From Tribonema minus (Eukaryota > Sar > Xanthophyceae > Tribonematales > Tribonemataceae): a stretch of 64,000 bases of DNA. Location: the NCBI GenBank assembly GCA_017506865.1, contig JAFCMP010000517.1, forward strand, positions 496,001 through 560,000. The letters run 5' to 3'. The notes under the pieces were generated by a model. That model was not told the DNA's origin. It did not search any database and was given only the letters and a program-made list of their open reading frames with translations. Shown here piece by piece: positions 12,601-23,700 of the stretch; within the stretch, counting starts at the first letter, position 1, and each line of letters opens with the position of its first letter. The position numbers were made by a program, and so were the translations under genes.

Positions 12601-15600
12601 CACATTGGGGCTGTGATGCAATGAAGCGCATGACATGCGTTTGAAGTTTGGTGTGGATGCAGCTCCTTACTGAATGCACTGGAGGTGCTGATCCAGGGCG
12701 TGCAAATGTGCACATGATCTCATTCATGGCCGCCTTCCGTGCAAAGAGGCTTGTGAACCGTACGACCGACCGAACAACTGGGCAATGTTTTTACGGTAAC
12801 CGGCTGCAAGTGAAATCTTGCTTTGCATGCAACGGGAGACCCCTCACTATTATCTTTCTTCCTCCACCCTCATCCTTGCCCTAACCACACCTTACCTCAC
12901 CGCAATTACCCGTACCGCAGGGCTTGGCCCTGAACCTAACCCCAAGTACACAAGTACTAGTGCACAACTGTGGCAATTGTCACATATTCTCCCTAGCCCC
13001 AACCCTGCCCCCAACCCTAACTACGCCTAATCTCACCGCAATCACCTGTACCGCAGGGCTTGGAGGCCACCAAGGCAACCGCCAAGGAAATCGCCGCCGC
13101 CGTCGAGACGGGCAAGGAGACGGAGAAGGAGATCAACGTGGCGCGCGAGCTCTACCGCCGCCAGGCAACAGAGGGCGCCATGCTCTACTTCCTCCTCACC
13201 AAGCTCTGCACCATCGACCACATGTACCAGTACAGCCTCGACAGCTACGTCACGTTCTTTGTCAAGTCCATCGCCAAGGCCGCCGCGGCCGATGGCATCG
13301 ATCAGCGCGTGCTGAACCTGCGCGAGGCGCTGCGCATGACGGTGTACTCGTGGGTCAGCAGGGGTCTGTTTGAGAGGCACAAGCTCATCTTCTTGTCGCA
13401 GCTGGCGTTCAACCTCATGAAGCGCGGCATCCTGGGCGAGGAGAACCTGGTGAATGAGGCGCACTTCCGCTACCTCATGCGCGGCCCGCGCAAGCTGGGC
13501 GATGTGAGTGCTCTTGCGTACATATAGTACACACCGTTGCGCAGTGCTATGCTGAAATGTACACCACTTTCAAATGCTATGGTGCTGGAACACTCTGTAG
13601 CAAGAGCAGCATTGCTGTTGAGAAGTGGACATTCTCTGCTGAGCATTGCGCGTTCACATGCGCAAGCAGTGTACACATTTAGTCGGTGCTGTCGGGCATG
13701 TCTGCCAGTCTGCTCCAAATAGCATGGCAGAATGCGGTTGCTGAGCAATGAGGTTGTTTCTGGCAATGCTCCTGTACTTGAATGAGAGCTTATTACTGCC
13801 TGGCACGGCGCAACCATCAAAGCAGTCTGTGATTGTTCCCTCGCACACTGCAACAGTGCTCCTCCTCGTGCGGCCCTTCACCCTGCAACGGCCACCCGCG
13901 AGTGTGCACAAACTCATAAGCTTACCCCTAACAGCACTTCTGTGTGGAAATCTACAAACGCACAAGCCACTGCTCATTGCTTCATGCACTGTGACACTGC
14001 TCCCCTATGTCTGCAGCCCAATACCCTGCAATGGCTGCCCGAGAGCGCGTGGCAAGCGTGCGCAGCCCTCAGCGAGATGGAAGAGTTCAGCAAGTTTTCC
14101 TCGGACCTGATGGAGGCCGCGCCGCGCTTCAGAGAGTGGTTCAACCACATCACGCCAGAGACGGAAAAGCTGCCACTGGACTGGAGTGGCCTGGACAGGC
14201 ATGTAGTATATATGTATGTGTGTGTGCATGTATGTATGTATGTACTTCTACGTATGTATGTGCGCGCCATTGCAATGCTGGGGTAGGTAGTGTGACGTGC
14301 TTGGCAGCAAGGGTTTGAATGTGACGAAAGGCACTGTGGTGAAAAACACCAGTGGTTCAACCGCATGCTGCTTGGGGCAGGAGCTAAAACTTCAGCGCAT
14401 TGGCGTGCTTGACTGCATACATACATACCTGACAACAGTGCTCAGGCACAGGAGGTGGCCAAAACAGCAGAAAAGCGTAGTGATACGTCAGGGCATGCAT
14501 TACTTGTGCTTGCACTGCACTATGTAGTATCAAACAACAAGTGTCGTCACCTACACTGGGCACTATAGCTCACCTCACTGCACTTTGAGAGGCCTAACCC
14601 TAACCCTACTCCCAACCCTAACCCTACTCCTAACGGAGAATCTGCTTACGCACCCGGCACATGTACTGCAGCATCTCACATTCGCCTTCCACTTCAATTG
14701 CTGCCTGTGCACGCAGGGTCCCCTTCCAGAAGATGCTTGTCGTGCGAGCGCTGCGGCCGGATAGAATGACATCATCGCTCAGCAACTTCATCCGTGGCGT
14801 GTTGCCCAACGGCAACTCGTATGCAGACTGCGACTCCACCCTCAACTCGTTCCAGATCCTGGATGAGAGCTTTGCGGACAGCACCACCACTACTCCCATT
14901 TATTTCATCCTCAGGTATGCGAGGTTGACTTGTTTCACAAGATCAGCCACGGGGCAGCATGTGCTCTGTGCAAATGTTTCAATTGATTAGGCCGCTGAGG
15001 GTCAGCTTCTTGATGTGACCACAGCTGCTCAGGCCCCACGGGGAGCACTGACTGAGTGCACAAACTTTGCAATTACGGTTCAAGAGGGTTACGATTGCAG
15101 CTCAAAGTCACAGTTACTGTTACAGGTACACCTACCGTTACAGTAACAGTCAGAGGCACAGCCACGTTCAGGGTGTGGCACAAGTTTAATGATGTAGATG
15201 GCCTGCACACTGTATCATGGCGCATTGACGGCGTGGAGCAATAGTCTTAGTGTCCCTGTGAACTCTTACAACCAGTGGTTGTCACCGGGATCCATGCCTC
15301 AGCTACACCATGCTTCACACCCAGACCTGAACCTACATAATATAATATACCAACATACCCAGCGCTCGCGCCCACCGTCGCCGAACACAACCCTTGCGTT
15401 AAACCTTGCTGTTGCTCCCAACTCTCAATCACGCGCAGCCCCGGCGCCAACGTGGTGGGCGACCTGGACCGTCTGGCCGACAAGTACGGCTTCATCAAGA
15501 ACGAGTCCTACCACAACGTGTCCATGGGGCAGGGGCAGGACGTAGTCGCGACGGCGTGCCTAGAGACCGCGCACCGCAACGGCCACTGGGTCATCCTCAA

Positions 15601-17519
15601 CAACATCCACCTCATGCCGCGCTGGCTCGTGGAGCTGGAGAAGAAGCTCGACGAGTTTGCGCTGGAGGGGAGCCACGACCGCTTCCGCCTGTACCTCAGC
15701 TCGGACCCCAGCAACGCGATACCGATAGGCATACTGTCGCGCTGCATCAAGCTCACCAACGAGCCGCCCGCGGGTCTCAAGGCGAACCTCAAGCGCGCCT
15801 TCGCCAACTTCAGCCGCGAGTACATCGAGGAGGCGGACAGCAAGACCAAGTCCATCCTGTTTGGCCTGTGCCACTTCCACGCCGTCATGATGGAGCGCAA
15901 GCTGTACGGCCCCATGGGCTTCAACATGATGTACCCGTTCTCGGTCGGCGATCTCAAGGACTCTGCCGTGTGCCTCGCCAACTATATGGAGAATAGCGGC
16001 GGCGGCAAGATCCCGTGGCAGGACTTGAAGTACATATTCGGCGAGATCATGTACGGCGGCCACATCGTCAATGACTTTGACCGCCTGCTCGCCAACACGT
16101 ACCTCGACTGGTACATGAAGGACGAGCTCCTGGACGAAACCGAGATGTACCCCTTCGCCGAGGAGGAGAAGGGGGTCTCCTTCCCCTCCCCCGCCCCCAC
16201 CAGCTACGACAAGTACCTGGAGCACATCGACACGGCCATGGGGGCCGACACCCCCATCGCCTTCGGCCTCCACCCCAACGCCGAGATCGACTTCCGCACG
16301 CAGCAGAGCGACGCCATGTTTGAGACGCTCATGGAGCTGCAGCCGCGCGACGCCGCGGGCGGTGGCGATGCTCAGTCGCCGGAGCAGATGGTCGGCGCCC
16401 TCGCGGACAGCGTCCTGGAGAGGTTTGCTGAGAAGCGCTTCGACGTGGAGGATATCGCGCGCGGCCTGGAGGAGGCGGGGCCGTACCAGAACGTCTTCAT
16501 GCAGGAGATGGACGTGATGAACACGCTGCTGGCGGAGGTCGTGCGCTCCCTCAAGGAGCTGCAGCAGGTGAGAGAGCGGAGGGCTGCTGCGCGTGCTGAC
16601 GGCGAGGGTCGTTGAGAGAGCAAACTGTGTTTTCATGTGCTGTATGATGACAGTGGAATATCTGCGTGAGGTGATGATATGATGGCGACCTGCGTGAGCG
16701 TAGTTGCTGCTGAGCATTGCGATGTGCAGTTTCATTTTCCTCCGCTGAACTGTGACTGCTCATGTGCCTATTCCACTGTGAGCGTCCACCACCAAACTTG
16801 CTGCGGACGGCACACATGATTCCCCCAGCGACCTCCGTACTCAACCGTCGAGCCGCTTCCCCCCTCCCCTCTGAATCCCCCAGGGCTTTGCGGGCGAGCT
16901 GACCATGTCAGACGCGATGGAGCGCCTTATGGACGCCCTCTACCTGGACAAGGTCCCGGCGGCGTGGATGAAGATGGCGTGGCCGTCGCTGCGCCCCCTC
17001 AGCAGCTGGCTCACAGACCTCACGGCGCGCCTCGCGCAGCTCGACGAGTGGCAGGCGAACCCCGCCGACATACCGCGCGTGACGTGGCTCAGCGGCCTCG
17101 TCAACCCGCAGTCCTTCCTCACGGCCATCTGCCAGGTCACCGCGCAGCGCAACGCGTGGGAGCTCGACAAGCTCGTCACGCAGACGGACGTGCTCAAGAA
17201 GATGGGCGCGGAGGAGGTGGAGAGCGCCAGCCGCGACGGCGCGTACGTCTGCGGCGCGAGCATGCAGGGCGCGCGCTGGGACACGGTCACGGGCTCCATA
17301 GAGAAGTCGCGCCCCAAGGAGATGTTCTCGCCCATGCCGGTCATGAATGTGCGCGGGGTCAGCGCCGATCGCGCCGACACGCAGGGCGTCTACCTGTGCC
17401 CGACGTACAAGACGGAGCAGCGCGGCCCCACGTATGTCTTCTCCGCGCAGCTCAAGACCAAGTCGCCGGCGGCGCGCTGGATACTGGCGGGCGTCGCGCT
17501 GCTGCTGGACGTGTCGTAG
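682..17519 (+). CDS. Axonemal dynein heavy chain, outer-arm beta type (3' part, AAA2 to C-terminus)
   Basis: Motor subunit of a ciliary dynein, an ATP-driven microtubule motor of the axoneme. The tail, linker and AAA1 lie upstream of the window. Eighteen exons join in frame into 2323 codons plus stop: 682-843, 1660-2746, 3103-3644, 4291-4521, 5234-5503, 6143-6319, 7212-7457, 7960-8247, 8787-8948, 9265-9737, 10136-10349, 11158-11377, 12098-12405, 13057-13503, 14017-14198, 14717-14914, 15439-16567, 16884-17519. Order: AAA2 Walker-B region (VVLDGDID at about 775), AAA3 P-loop GTAGTGKT (2377-2400) and VDDVNLP (from 2578), AAA4 P-loop GVGGSGKQ (4426-4449), coiled-coil stalk and microtubule-binding region (7212-9737), AAA5/6, then the C-terminal domain with GARWDT (about 17270). 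The C-terminal wording matches the DNAH9/11/17 and Chlamydomonas beta-chain group from memory. The intron after 14198 uses a GC donor. Many introns carry copies of the adjoining exon edge. Confidence 0.95.
1451..1659 (+). repeat. Acceptor-side exon echoes, three units of about 102 bp
   Basis: The first bases of the exon starting at 1660 (coding VLTLVSNER) recur upstream at 1455 (VLTLVSNKC) and 1557 (VLSLVSNKC), each preceded by a CAG acceptor and by the same leader (ctcaacgcctgcccc-like, at about 1417, 1519 and 1622). The units are spaced 102 and 103 bp. The second copy runs into a stop after about 20 codons, so splicing to it would truncate the dynein. Confidence 0.9.
3960..4290 (+). repeat. 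Acceptor-side exon echoes before the AAA4 exon
   Basis: The boundary CCCAG plus GTCCTCGATGGCAAGCTC of the exon at 4291 is repeated with a few changes at 3970, 4089 and, more decayed, at 4197 (spacing 119, 108 and 94 bp). The first two copies keep a CCCAG acceptor and the third keeps CCAG. The units also share filler with 'aaatacagtgtttgc' and a telomere-like tract, so they include intron sequence as well as the exon edge. Confidence 0.9.
5504..5850 (+). repeat. Donor-side exon echoes after the exon ending at 5503
   Basis: The last ~55 bases of the exon (GTGCCCGACACGCCGG... to GTGTCAAG, then GT) recur in decayed form at about 5549-5601, 5660-5711 and, as a short piece, at 5831-5847. Intron bases after the donor (gctacat, agggctagggctgtagggg) are copied with it. 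The first copy keeps a usable-looking GTATAT donor. Confidence 0.8.
6520..6560 (+). repeat. Donor-side exon echo (ADVDLGDE edge)
   Basis: The exon end at 6297-6319 (ADVDLGDE followed by GTACTT) is echoed at 6533-6556 as ADVDVGDK followed by GTGAGT. The echo carries a donor nearer the consensus than the annotated one, so either could be the true edge of an extended or alternative exon; the annotated donor keeps the dynein frame. Confidence 0.7.
7580..7790 (+). repeat. Donor-side exon echoes (LRKTAADVAELQ edge)
   Basis: The last 37 bases of the exon ending at 7457 (coding LRKTAADVAELQ) recur nearly unchanged at 7585-7621, with the following GT donor and the intron bases around 'ggcgacgcacaac...ttgttgcagtt'. 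A weaker copy lies at 7742-7775 (ctgcgcaagacacagaac). The first echo keeps all 12 residues. Confidence 0.9.
10905..11157 (+). repeat. Acceptor-side exon echoes (GIKWLRRREEK edge)
   Basis: The start of the exon at 11158 (CAG plus GGCATCAAGTGGCTGCGG) is repeated at 10915 and 11035, spaced 120 and 123 bp, each behind its own CAG. Intron filler with tacccctctcag and ccctaac-like words belongs to the same unit. The 11035 copy contains an in-frame stop (TAG) about eight codons in. Confidence 0.9.
12406..12545 (+). repeat. Donor-side exon echoes (NAPEDILSDVPLIE edge)
   Basis: The exon end at 12363-12405 is echoed at 12496-12537 as NAPEDILSDVLLIE with a GTGCGA donor, and in shortened form at about 12446-12465. 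The intervening gatgctcatcaacgacatgg intron bases are duplicated too. The full echo keeps 13 of 14 residues. Confidence 0.85.
12895..13056 (+). repeat. Acceptor-side exon echo (GLEATK edge)
   Basis: The acceptor context ctcaccgcaatcacctgtaccgcag plus GGCTTGG at 13032-13063 is repeated at about 12896-12927, 136 bp upstream, with the CAG intact. Only a few exon bases are copied here; the rest of the unit is intron with telomere-like CCCTAAC words. Confidence 0.75.
14204..14270 (+). repeat. TATG/TGTG microsatellite
   Basis: Interrupted TATG and TG repeats directly after the GC-type donor of the exon ending at 14198. No other feature is seen here. Confidence 0.8.
14588..14633 (+). repeat. Telomere-like CCCTAA tract in a dynein intron
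   Basis: CCTAACCCTAACCCTACTCC-type sequence, imperfectly repeated, within the intron before the exon at 14717. Similar short tracts occur at about 4017-4037, 7069-7080, 29437-29450, 35196-35207 and 61460-61476. Confidence 0.7.
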
Positions 17520-18623
17520 GCGCTGAGCAGTGGTAGTGGGCGCGTCGCCACGTAGGCGTACATGTACATAACCTGGTATTTACAGATGGGCTGCATGTGG
17601 TGCCAATACGTGTGTGTGTGTGTGTGCTGTGCCCTGTTTGCTGTGATGCGCATGCCTGTCGCTGGCCTTCACACAGCGTGGACCAATGTGCATGGTGATT
17701 TGGGGCAGTTCAAGTTCTCGCTGCGTATTGTTTGCGCCCCTCTGCACATTTGCATTGAAACCGCCTGCCTGGTCAGTTTGTTCTGCAACGTACTGCACGG
17801 CATACCCAACTAGTATTCAAATGCTGCCGTCGAAGTCAGGATTGCCTGATATGTCTATTGTTTTCATAAGCTCAGCTGTAACGCCTGCCTGACATCTGCT
17901 ATCTGCTCTAGCGGCCGTTGGATCCACAGCGCACAAAACTTCAGTGCTCAGCTGAGTAACGCAAACTGACGCTCCAGATGTAGCCATGTTTCACCAGCAG
18001 GCACACGCACGGCTTGAGCTCTCTGCTTGCATGTTGAGCGCACCTGTAACCCTAGGGTTAGGGTTAAGGTTATAAAGCACCAGAGCACCCGCAGCTTGCC
18101 TGCAGCACTAGCTGAGGAAGGCCCATATACTGCTTGTCGCGGCGATCATCTTAGGGTAGGTTTAAGGTGAGGGTTAAACCTAGGAAAATGATTCGGCTTG
18201 CCCTTCTGCCAGCCACAAAAGTTGAAGTTCATGGGTCTCTCATCAGCTGCTTTGAGCGAATGCAACCACATTGATGGCAATAGGACTTGCATTTACTGTC
18301 GCTCTTGAAGGTGCAGTTTGACCTTGTCCTTACGTGTTGCTGTTGTGCTGCACAACACCACGTGAGAGCCTCGACAGTGCCAGGCATGGACCACTATGCA
18401 CATTGGATGAGCCTACCAGCGGCGTTTGCTTACAAATAAAACAAATGCCTCAACTTGAAGATGGCATGAGCTATCAACGGCATGGGCTATTCAACATGAC
18501 ACGAGCGCTCAAAAACACAAGCACCAGTAATGCAGAGGCTGCAGGGGCGCATTTCAGAGCCTGCATCAGTACATTGAAACAAAATCACAGAGTGTGTACA
18601 ATCAGGCAGGTATGTATCAAATG
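17520..18623. other. Spacer between convergent dynein and RSP3 genes
   Basis: Both genes end here (stops at 17519 and 18624), so it holds two 3' UTRs. A GT microsatellite lies at about 17609-17624 and a telomere-like CCCTAGGGTTAGGGTT stretch at about 18050-18066. No coding sequence is convincing. Confidence 0.6.
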
Positions 18624-20141
18624 CTAAGCGCTCCCCAACGTCACTTGCTCCGCTTCCGCAAGCCCGCCCCGCTCCTTGAGCTCTGTTAGCGTCACACTCT
18701 CTGCGTCCACCCCAGAGCAGTCAAAAGACAGTGACAGGAAACCGCCCTCTGGCACCTCTGCTGCCAGGCCATTTTCCTCAAACCAGTCTGCGATTGACTT
18801 CTCTACTGCCGCGATGGAGCTATCATTAGTGACAGTTACCGGGCCCAGTTTACCCCCTTCCAACCCCACTGCCGCCCCTTCCACCCACAACTGCGTCGTC
18901 GCACCGGCGGCAGCACTGGCGGCGGCCGCCTCCTTCGCCTCCCGCTCTGCCGCTTCCGCCGCCGCTTTCGCCGCCGCCGCGGCCGCTGCTGCCGCCGCCG
19001 CCCTCCCCCTTGCGGCCTCACGCACCGCCGCCTCGTGCGCCTCCGCCAACGCCTCCCCTCTCCTCAGCGCCTCTTCGCACAGGCCGTCCGTCACTGCGTA
19101 GGCAGCCGAGAGCGCCCCCGCACGCGCGCCGACACTGTCCAGCAGCCACGGCATGAACTCATCGGCAATATCGATGGCCCTGGGCTCGCACCACCGCCCC
19201 GCCGCGCGAAGCGCCTCGCACGCGCCGCGCAGCACGCCCGGCCAGCACTGGCGCATCATGCACACGGCGGCGACCTTCTGCGTGGCCTGCCAGCGACTGA
19301 GCGCTGCTGCGGCTGCGGCGCGGCGCTGCGCCTCCTCCGCACGCCGCCGCTCGATTGCGGCCGCCTCCAGCTGCTCCTGCGCGCGCGCCTCGGCGACGCG
19401 CTCCGCGTTGAAGCGGTCCGTGGCCTGCGCAATCTGCTGAAGTTCCCAGCTCCGCTCCACCTCCAGCTTGGCCTGCTCTAGGGTCTTGCCGATGAGCACG
19501 TCCAGCAGGGGCTTGATTTCGCGGTCGAAATCAAATAGTTCCGTGTTGATGACCTCCGTCGCAGCGTCGGCTCCGCCCAGTGGCTGCTTGTAGTAGACTT
19601 CGTCCGGCTTCTCTGCGAATTCATCTGTTTGCGTCACGCTGTCGCTGAAGCCGTAGAAAGGCATGCTCGCTGGCGCGCGCTGCCGATTGATGCGCTCGCT
19701 GGCGTCGTCTTCGATCTGCGGCTCTGGTGCCACAAGGTATTTGCTCAAGTCTAACTCTTGTTTCTGATTGTTGTAGGTGCCATAGTTGGGGTCGTACAGC
19801 TGCGCCGACAGAGCCGCGCGCTGGCTTGCGATGCTCACGACCCTGCCTGGCTTGACCCTCTTCTTCGACGAACTCGCCGTGCCAATAGGCGGCAGAACAG
19901 GTCGTCGAGCGTACGTATTAACGCGCGCTACTCGTGGGTCCTGGTGTATGTTGATGGGATAGTAGTCGTCGGTGTCGGGCTCTGTCAGGGCATCGTCGTC
20001 CTGCTGCACTACATCACCTCTGTATTTTGGCCGTGGTGTGATCGTTCGCTCTGCCACCCGTCCGCCGTAGCCTCCGCCAACTGTAGTGCTACGCATCAGC
20101 TCCGAACGCAGCGCCTGCTGCAGCCAGAACACACTGCTCAC
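18624..20141 (-). CDS. RSP3: Radial spoke protein 3 (RSPH3 family)
   Basis: Stalk protein that anchors the radial spoke to axonemal doublets and carries A-kinase-anchor and DPY30-binding helices in characterised members. It is an uninterrupted 505-codon frame, close to the roughly 516 residues of the Chlamydomonas protein. The family core spans about residues 165-300: a TQTD-type motif near 170, then LFDFDREIKPLLDVLIGKTL near 202-221 and a long Glu/Arg/Ala helix. Residues about 385-415 are a poly-Ala/Lys/Glu run coded by GCC/GCG repeats; the tail is acidic and ends TLGSA. The first ATG is used; the next in-frame Met is at residue 16. It is the only sizeable intronless gene in the window. It converges on the dynein gene and lies 570 bp downstream of HBS1 on the same strand. 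Confidence 0.92.
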   Translation of the reverse strand: MSSVFWLQQALRSELMRSTTVGGGYGGRVAERTITPRPKYRGDVVQQDDDALTEPDTDDYYPINIHQDPRVARVNTYARRPVLPPIGTASSSKKRVKPGRVVSIASQRAALSAQLYDPNYGTYNNQKQELDLSKYLVAPEPQIEDDASERINRQRAPASMPFYGFSDSVTQTDEFAEKPDEVYYKQPLGGADAATEVINTELFDFDREIKPLLDVLIGKTLEQAKLEVERSWELQQIAQATDRFNAERVAEARAQEQLEAAAIERRRAEEAQRRAAAAAALSRWQATQKVAAVCMMRQCWPGVLRGACEALRAAGRWCEPRAIDIADEFMPWLLDSVGARAGALSAAYAVTDGLCEEALRRGEALAEAHEAAVREAARGRAAAAAAAAAAAKAAAEAAEREAKEAAAASAAAGATTQLWVEGAAVGLEGGKLGPVTVTNDSSIAAVEKSIADWFEENGLAAEVPEGGFLSLSFDCSGVDAESVTLTELKERGGLAEAEQVTLGSA

Positions 20142-20709
20142 AGCTAGCGTGGTTCACTTGACTTTGTAACCGCCAAACCGGTACGCTTGACGAAACCGAT
20201 ACGGTTGATGCCGACTCGACATTCGTGGCTCAATTTTACGAGAAATGTATGTGTACCACCAATGCAACATGCCTTGAAAATTACATCTGTCGTGAAGCAT
20301 CAAGCTGCTCAAACACAGCATTCGATGGGCCAATCTTGTCTCGCCACCACCGCTAGGCTCTCGAAGGATCGGATTCGGCTGATGCAGGATCTTTTTTAGG
20401 ATGTGACATGGTACACGACACCCGCAGCGTTAGGACCCAAAATCTGCATTTAATTGGCCATGAATGCACACAAGCAGTACTCCCAACAAAGATTGACTGA
20501 CGTCAACAGTAGCAGCAAGAAAGTGCCATTGCATTGCGAGGGCGCTCTGCTGTGATCTGGTCATTAATGCTGGGGGCGTCAGCACCTCATAGGTGTTTAT
20601 CATGCACACGCAGCAACATCTACAAGTCCTGCACTTCTGTACTGCACTTTTGTACTGCGATAAAAAACCCCAGCCCTGCCGCATCTGCCCCAGCAGAGGG
20701 CACCAATCG
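20142..20709. other. Spacer between HBS1 and RSP3
   Basis: Holds the HBS1 3' UTR and the RSP3 upstream region. Just before the RSP3 start there is an imperfect repeat of the word cgaaaccg/aaccggtacg. No TATA box or coding exon is recognised. Confidence 0.5.
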
Positions 20710-23700
20710 CTACGCTTTCAGCTCGAGCACCAGACCTACAGCAACCGTTTGCCCCTTCTGTCGCAACACAAAACGCCCCAGCGCCCGGCAGTCGGAATAC
20801 CGCTCCACACAGATGGGTCGCGACAGTGTGAGCTGCACATGCGCGGTCGCGCCTGACGGCACGCAGCGCGGCCTGGCTTTGATGACGGTCCCTGCGCTGT
20901 TGGTCAGGGCGATGAGCTTGCTGACGTGCGCCGTGATGTCAACGCCCTGAAGGTGAAGCAGGAACTCCGTGCCTCTGCAGGGGTGACAAGGCGGTGTAGG
21001 ATGATGAGGCGTTGACAGCGGTGTGCGGTGCTTGTAATGTGCTTGTCGGTCCCAAAAAAGCGTTGTACATATCAGCTGGTGTGTGGAGCCGAAGCAAGCA
21101 GGTCGTTTGGTGGATGACAGGGCGTGGGTTTCAGGTGCACTGCAGCTGTGCTGCAAATCACACGACACGGCGGGAAAGACTCATGCAGGGAGGCTCTCTC
21201 CTATCACTTTAAGGCTCAATTGTGCCGTGTCAGTTATCCTGCAACAAGAGAGCGCCTGCGCCATGTACACCGAAAGGAACGGATTCACAAGCATAGGGGC
21301 GTGTGACGCCGCGTGTAATCAAGATGCTCACCAGCTCAAAGGCCATCAAAGGCATTGGCGATTGCATCACACGTGCAGTGCTTCTTGGTACATGCCACAA
21401 GCAGCATGTAAATGCATTCACGCAGCTTCATAAAAGGTAAAAACAATACTTCGAAGTATGCCAGGTGACCCAATGGTACGCCGAGAAGCAGCACCTGCAT
21501 TGCGCACGTTGCTGACCACACCTCTAAACATCTGGATAAACAGTATGGTGGACAAACGGCTGTGAGGTCATCGGCCCAGGGCCGCATGCAGATGCAATGC
21601 AGACTTGTGCATCCATGTGCTTAGCTGCGACTGACAACAGCGACACAGAAAGACGCCTATGCCACTTGATTTCACCTTCTACTGCTACTGGTGTTGTACT
21701 TTATTTACTTCTGCTTGAGCGGACACCTGATGTTGTACTTCAAAATATACTACTTCAAGTGTGAAGTTGCTGACCTGATGAGCGGCACCGCGAGCGCGTC
21801 GAGCGTTGCCACCTGCGCCTCCAGCTTCTCCGCCACCGGCACAGGCGACCGCGCCTTGCACAGGCAGCTCCCCGGCACCATCCTCGTAACATCAACGCCG
21901 GTGAGGGTAACTTCAACCGAGTCACCGGCGCGCGCGGGCCCCGGCTGTGCGCCCCCTTTCTCCACGCGTGATGCTGTCGCGAGGTCGCCTATGGGCATGA
22001 CCAGGACGCGGTTGCCCTGTTGCAGGCGACCCTGCAGAAGTCTGCCGGAAACGACAACGCCTTTGCCGGTGGGCGCTATGTCCGAGCAGACCCTGGCAAC
22101 ATAACAAGGCAGGTTGTTTTTGGCAGGGGGGGGGGGGAAAGGTTGGTGCATGCCACAACGGCTTTGCCTGCTGACTGGCTGCAGCCTGATGGCAGCCCAT
22201 CGAACGCAGGTACGTCGCGCTAGCAAGGTGTTGACTAAACGCTGTGTGCTGTGTGCTCCTGACTGTGACATGCACACCTGTGACAGCAATGACGGCAACA
22301 GTCACTGCCAACAGACGCAGACCTGTCGCGCACGCCAACGCAAGCGTAGTGGTGGCTGTAGTTGGGTGGGAATGGGACGCGTTTAGGAGCAGTGCAACTG
22401 TTGAGCATCACCCTCATCGCGACCCACTCACATGCGCATGGGCTTCAGCACTGCGCGCGGTGCCGCCGTGAAGCGGTCGATGGCCTGCAGAAAGGTGTCG
22501 CCCCTGTACCAGGTGCTGAGGGGGCAGTCGCTGCTGAGCGCTGCCACATTTTCGCCGCTGAGTCCACTCACAGGCACAAACCGCACCTGCAAGAAGTGAC
22601 GCGCCACGTAGGAGTACACGGCAACTGGTTGACATGCTGGCACAGACATGGGGCTTTTCAAGCAGGGAAATTAACCCGCATTCCAGCCTCATGCTTACCA
22701 AAAGCCCACAAACAAGATGAATGCTGACAAGTTGCCTGGTAACGCGGCATCCAAATTGGCAGTGGCGGGAAAAAGCCCACCATTGAATCCTGCGGAAATA
22801 TGCTGAGCGCTGTGCTTGACATACACTGCCAGCTACACGAAGAGCAACGTCTAGTTTGCGAACTTCATCACATGGGGCGTCACCTGCACGGCGAATATCA
22901 ACTCACAATGATGCTCAACAGTGGCTGCGCTGTGAGCAGCGATGCTCCACATCCACTCTCTGTCAACTCACACGCAGCGCAGTGAGAAACCAATAACTCG
23001 TATACGTGCGCTGCTGTTACAACAGTCACATGATTATAGGCTGAGCATGCCCACAGGCTGCAATTGTAACTGTAACGCTGGCTTATCCGGGTTCAGCACT
23101 GAATAGCCAAACTGAAGCGCGATAGGGGGCTGAGTGCAAGTCTCGTGCGCTTTCTTCACTAATTGAAAATTCCATTTCGCATTTTGCCGTGACCTGCTCG
23201 CCCACAGCCACACGACTCAACACTTTACCTGCCTGCCGCATGTGCACTCAGTCTAACCTATTCAGTCGTGCAGCAGGACAGCAGGCGCAAGTCAAAATGT
23301 GCATCATCACGACTTGCCTTGCCAGCCTTGAACCCAATCTGTCTCAAGAATGGCTCCACAGATGCCTTGATAGCCTCATACCGCCCCTCGTCCCAAGGGG
23401 GGACGGCTGCATCAAGCTTGTTTACTGCCACCACCACCTGGTTGACACCAAGTGCCTGGGGGGGGCATGGCAACGAGCACCAAGAAGCATCGGAATAATG
23501 CATTAGATGACTCATACTTTAAAGTAGATGTAAGAAACAGCAGGGGCATCAAAACGAGGCATCAGATGGCATTTATTTCATACCTCAAAGTATACACTGC
23601 AAAGTAGAAGCGTAACTCATGAGCCATCTGTGAAAGGCGGCTGATCCGCTGCCCCAAAGCAATGTGAGTGAGGCAATCACGCAATGAAAACAGGACTGAT

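Noticed and set aside
14588-14633. Chromosome end or fusion point
   Set aside because: Telomere-like tract is short, imperfect and inside a gene; similar words are spread over the window.
15560-16735. Minus-strand open frame of 391 codons
   Set aside because: Antisense shadow of the large dynein exon 15439-16567; its composition is what reverse GC-rich codons give.
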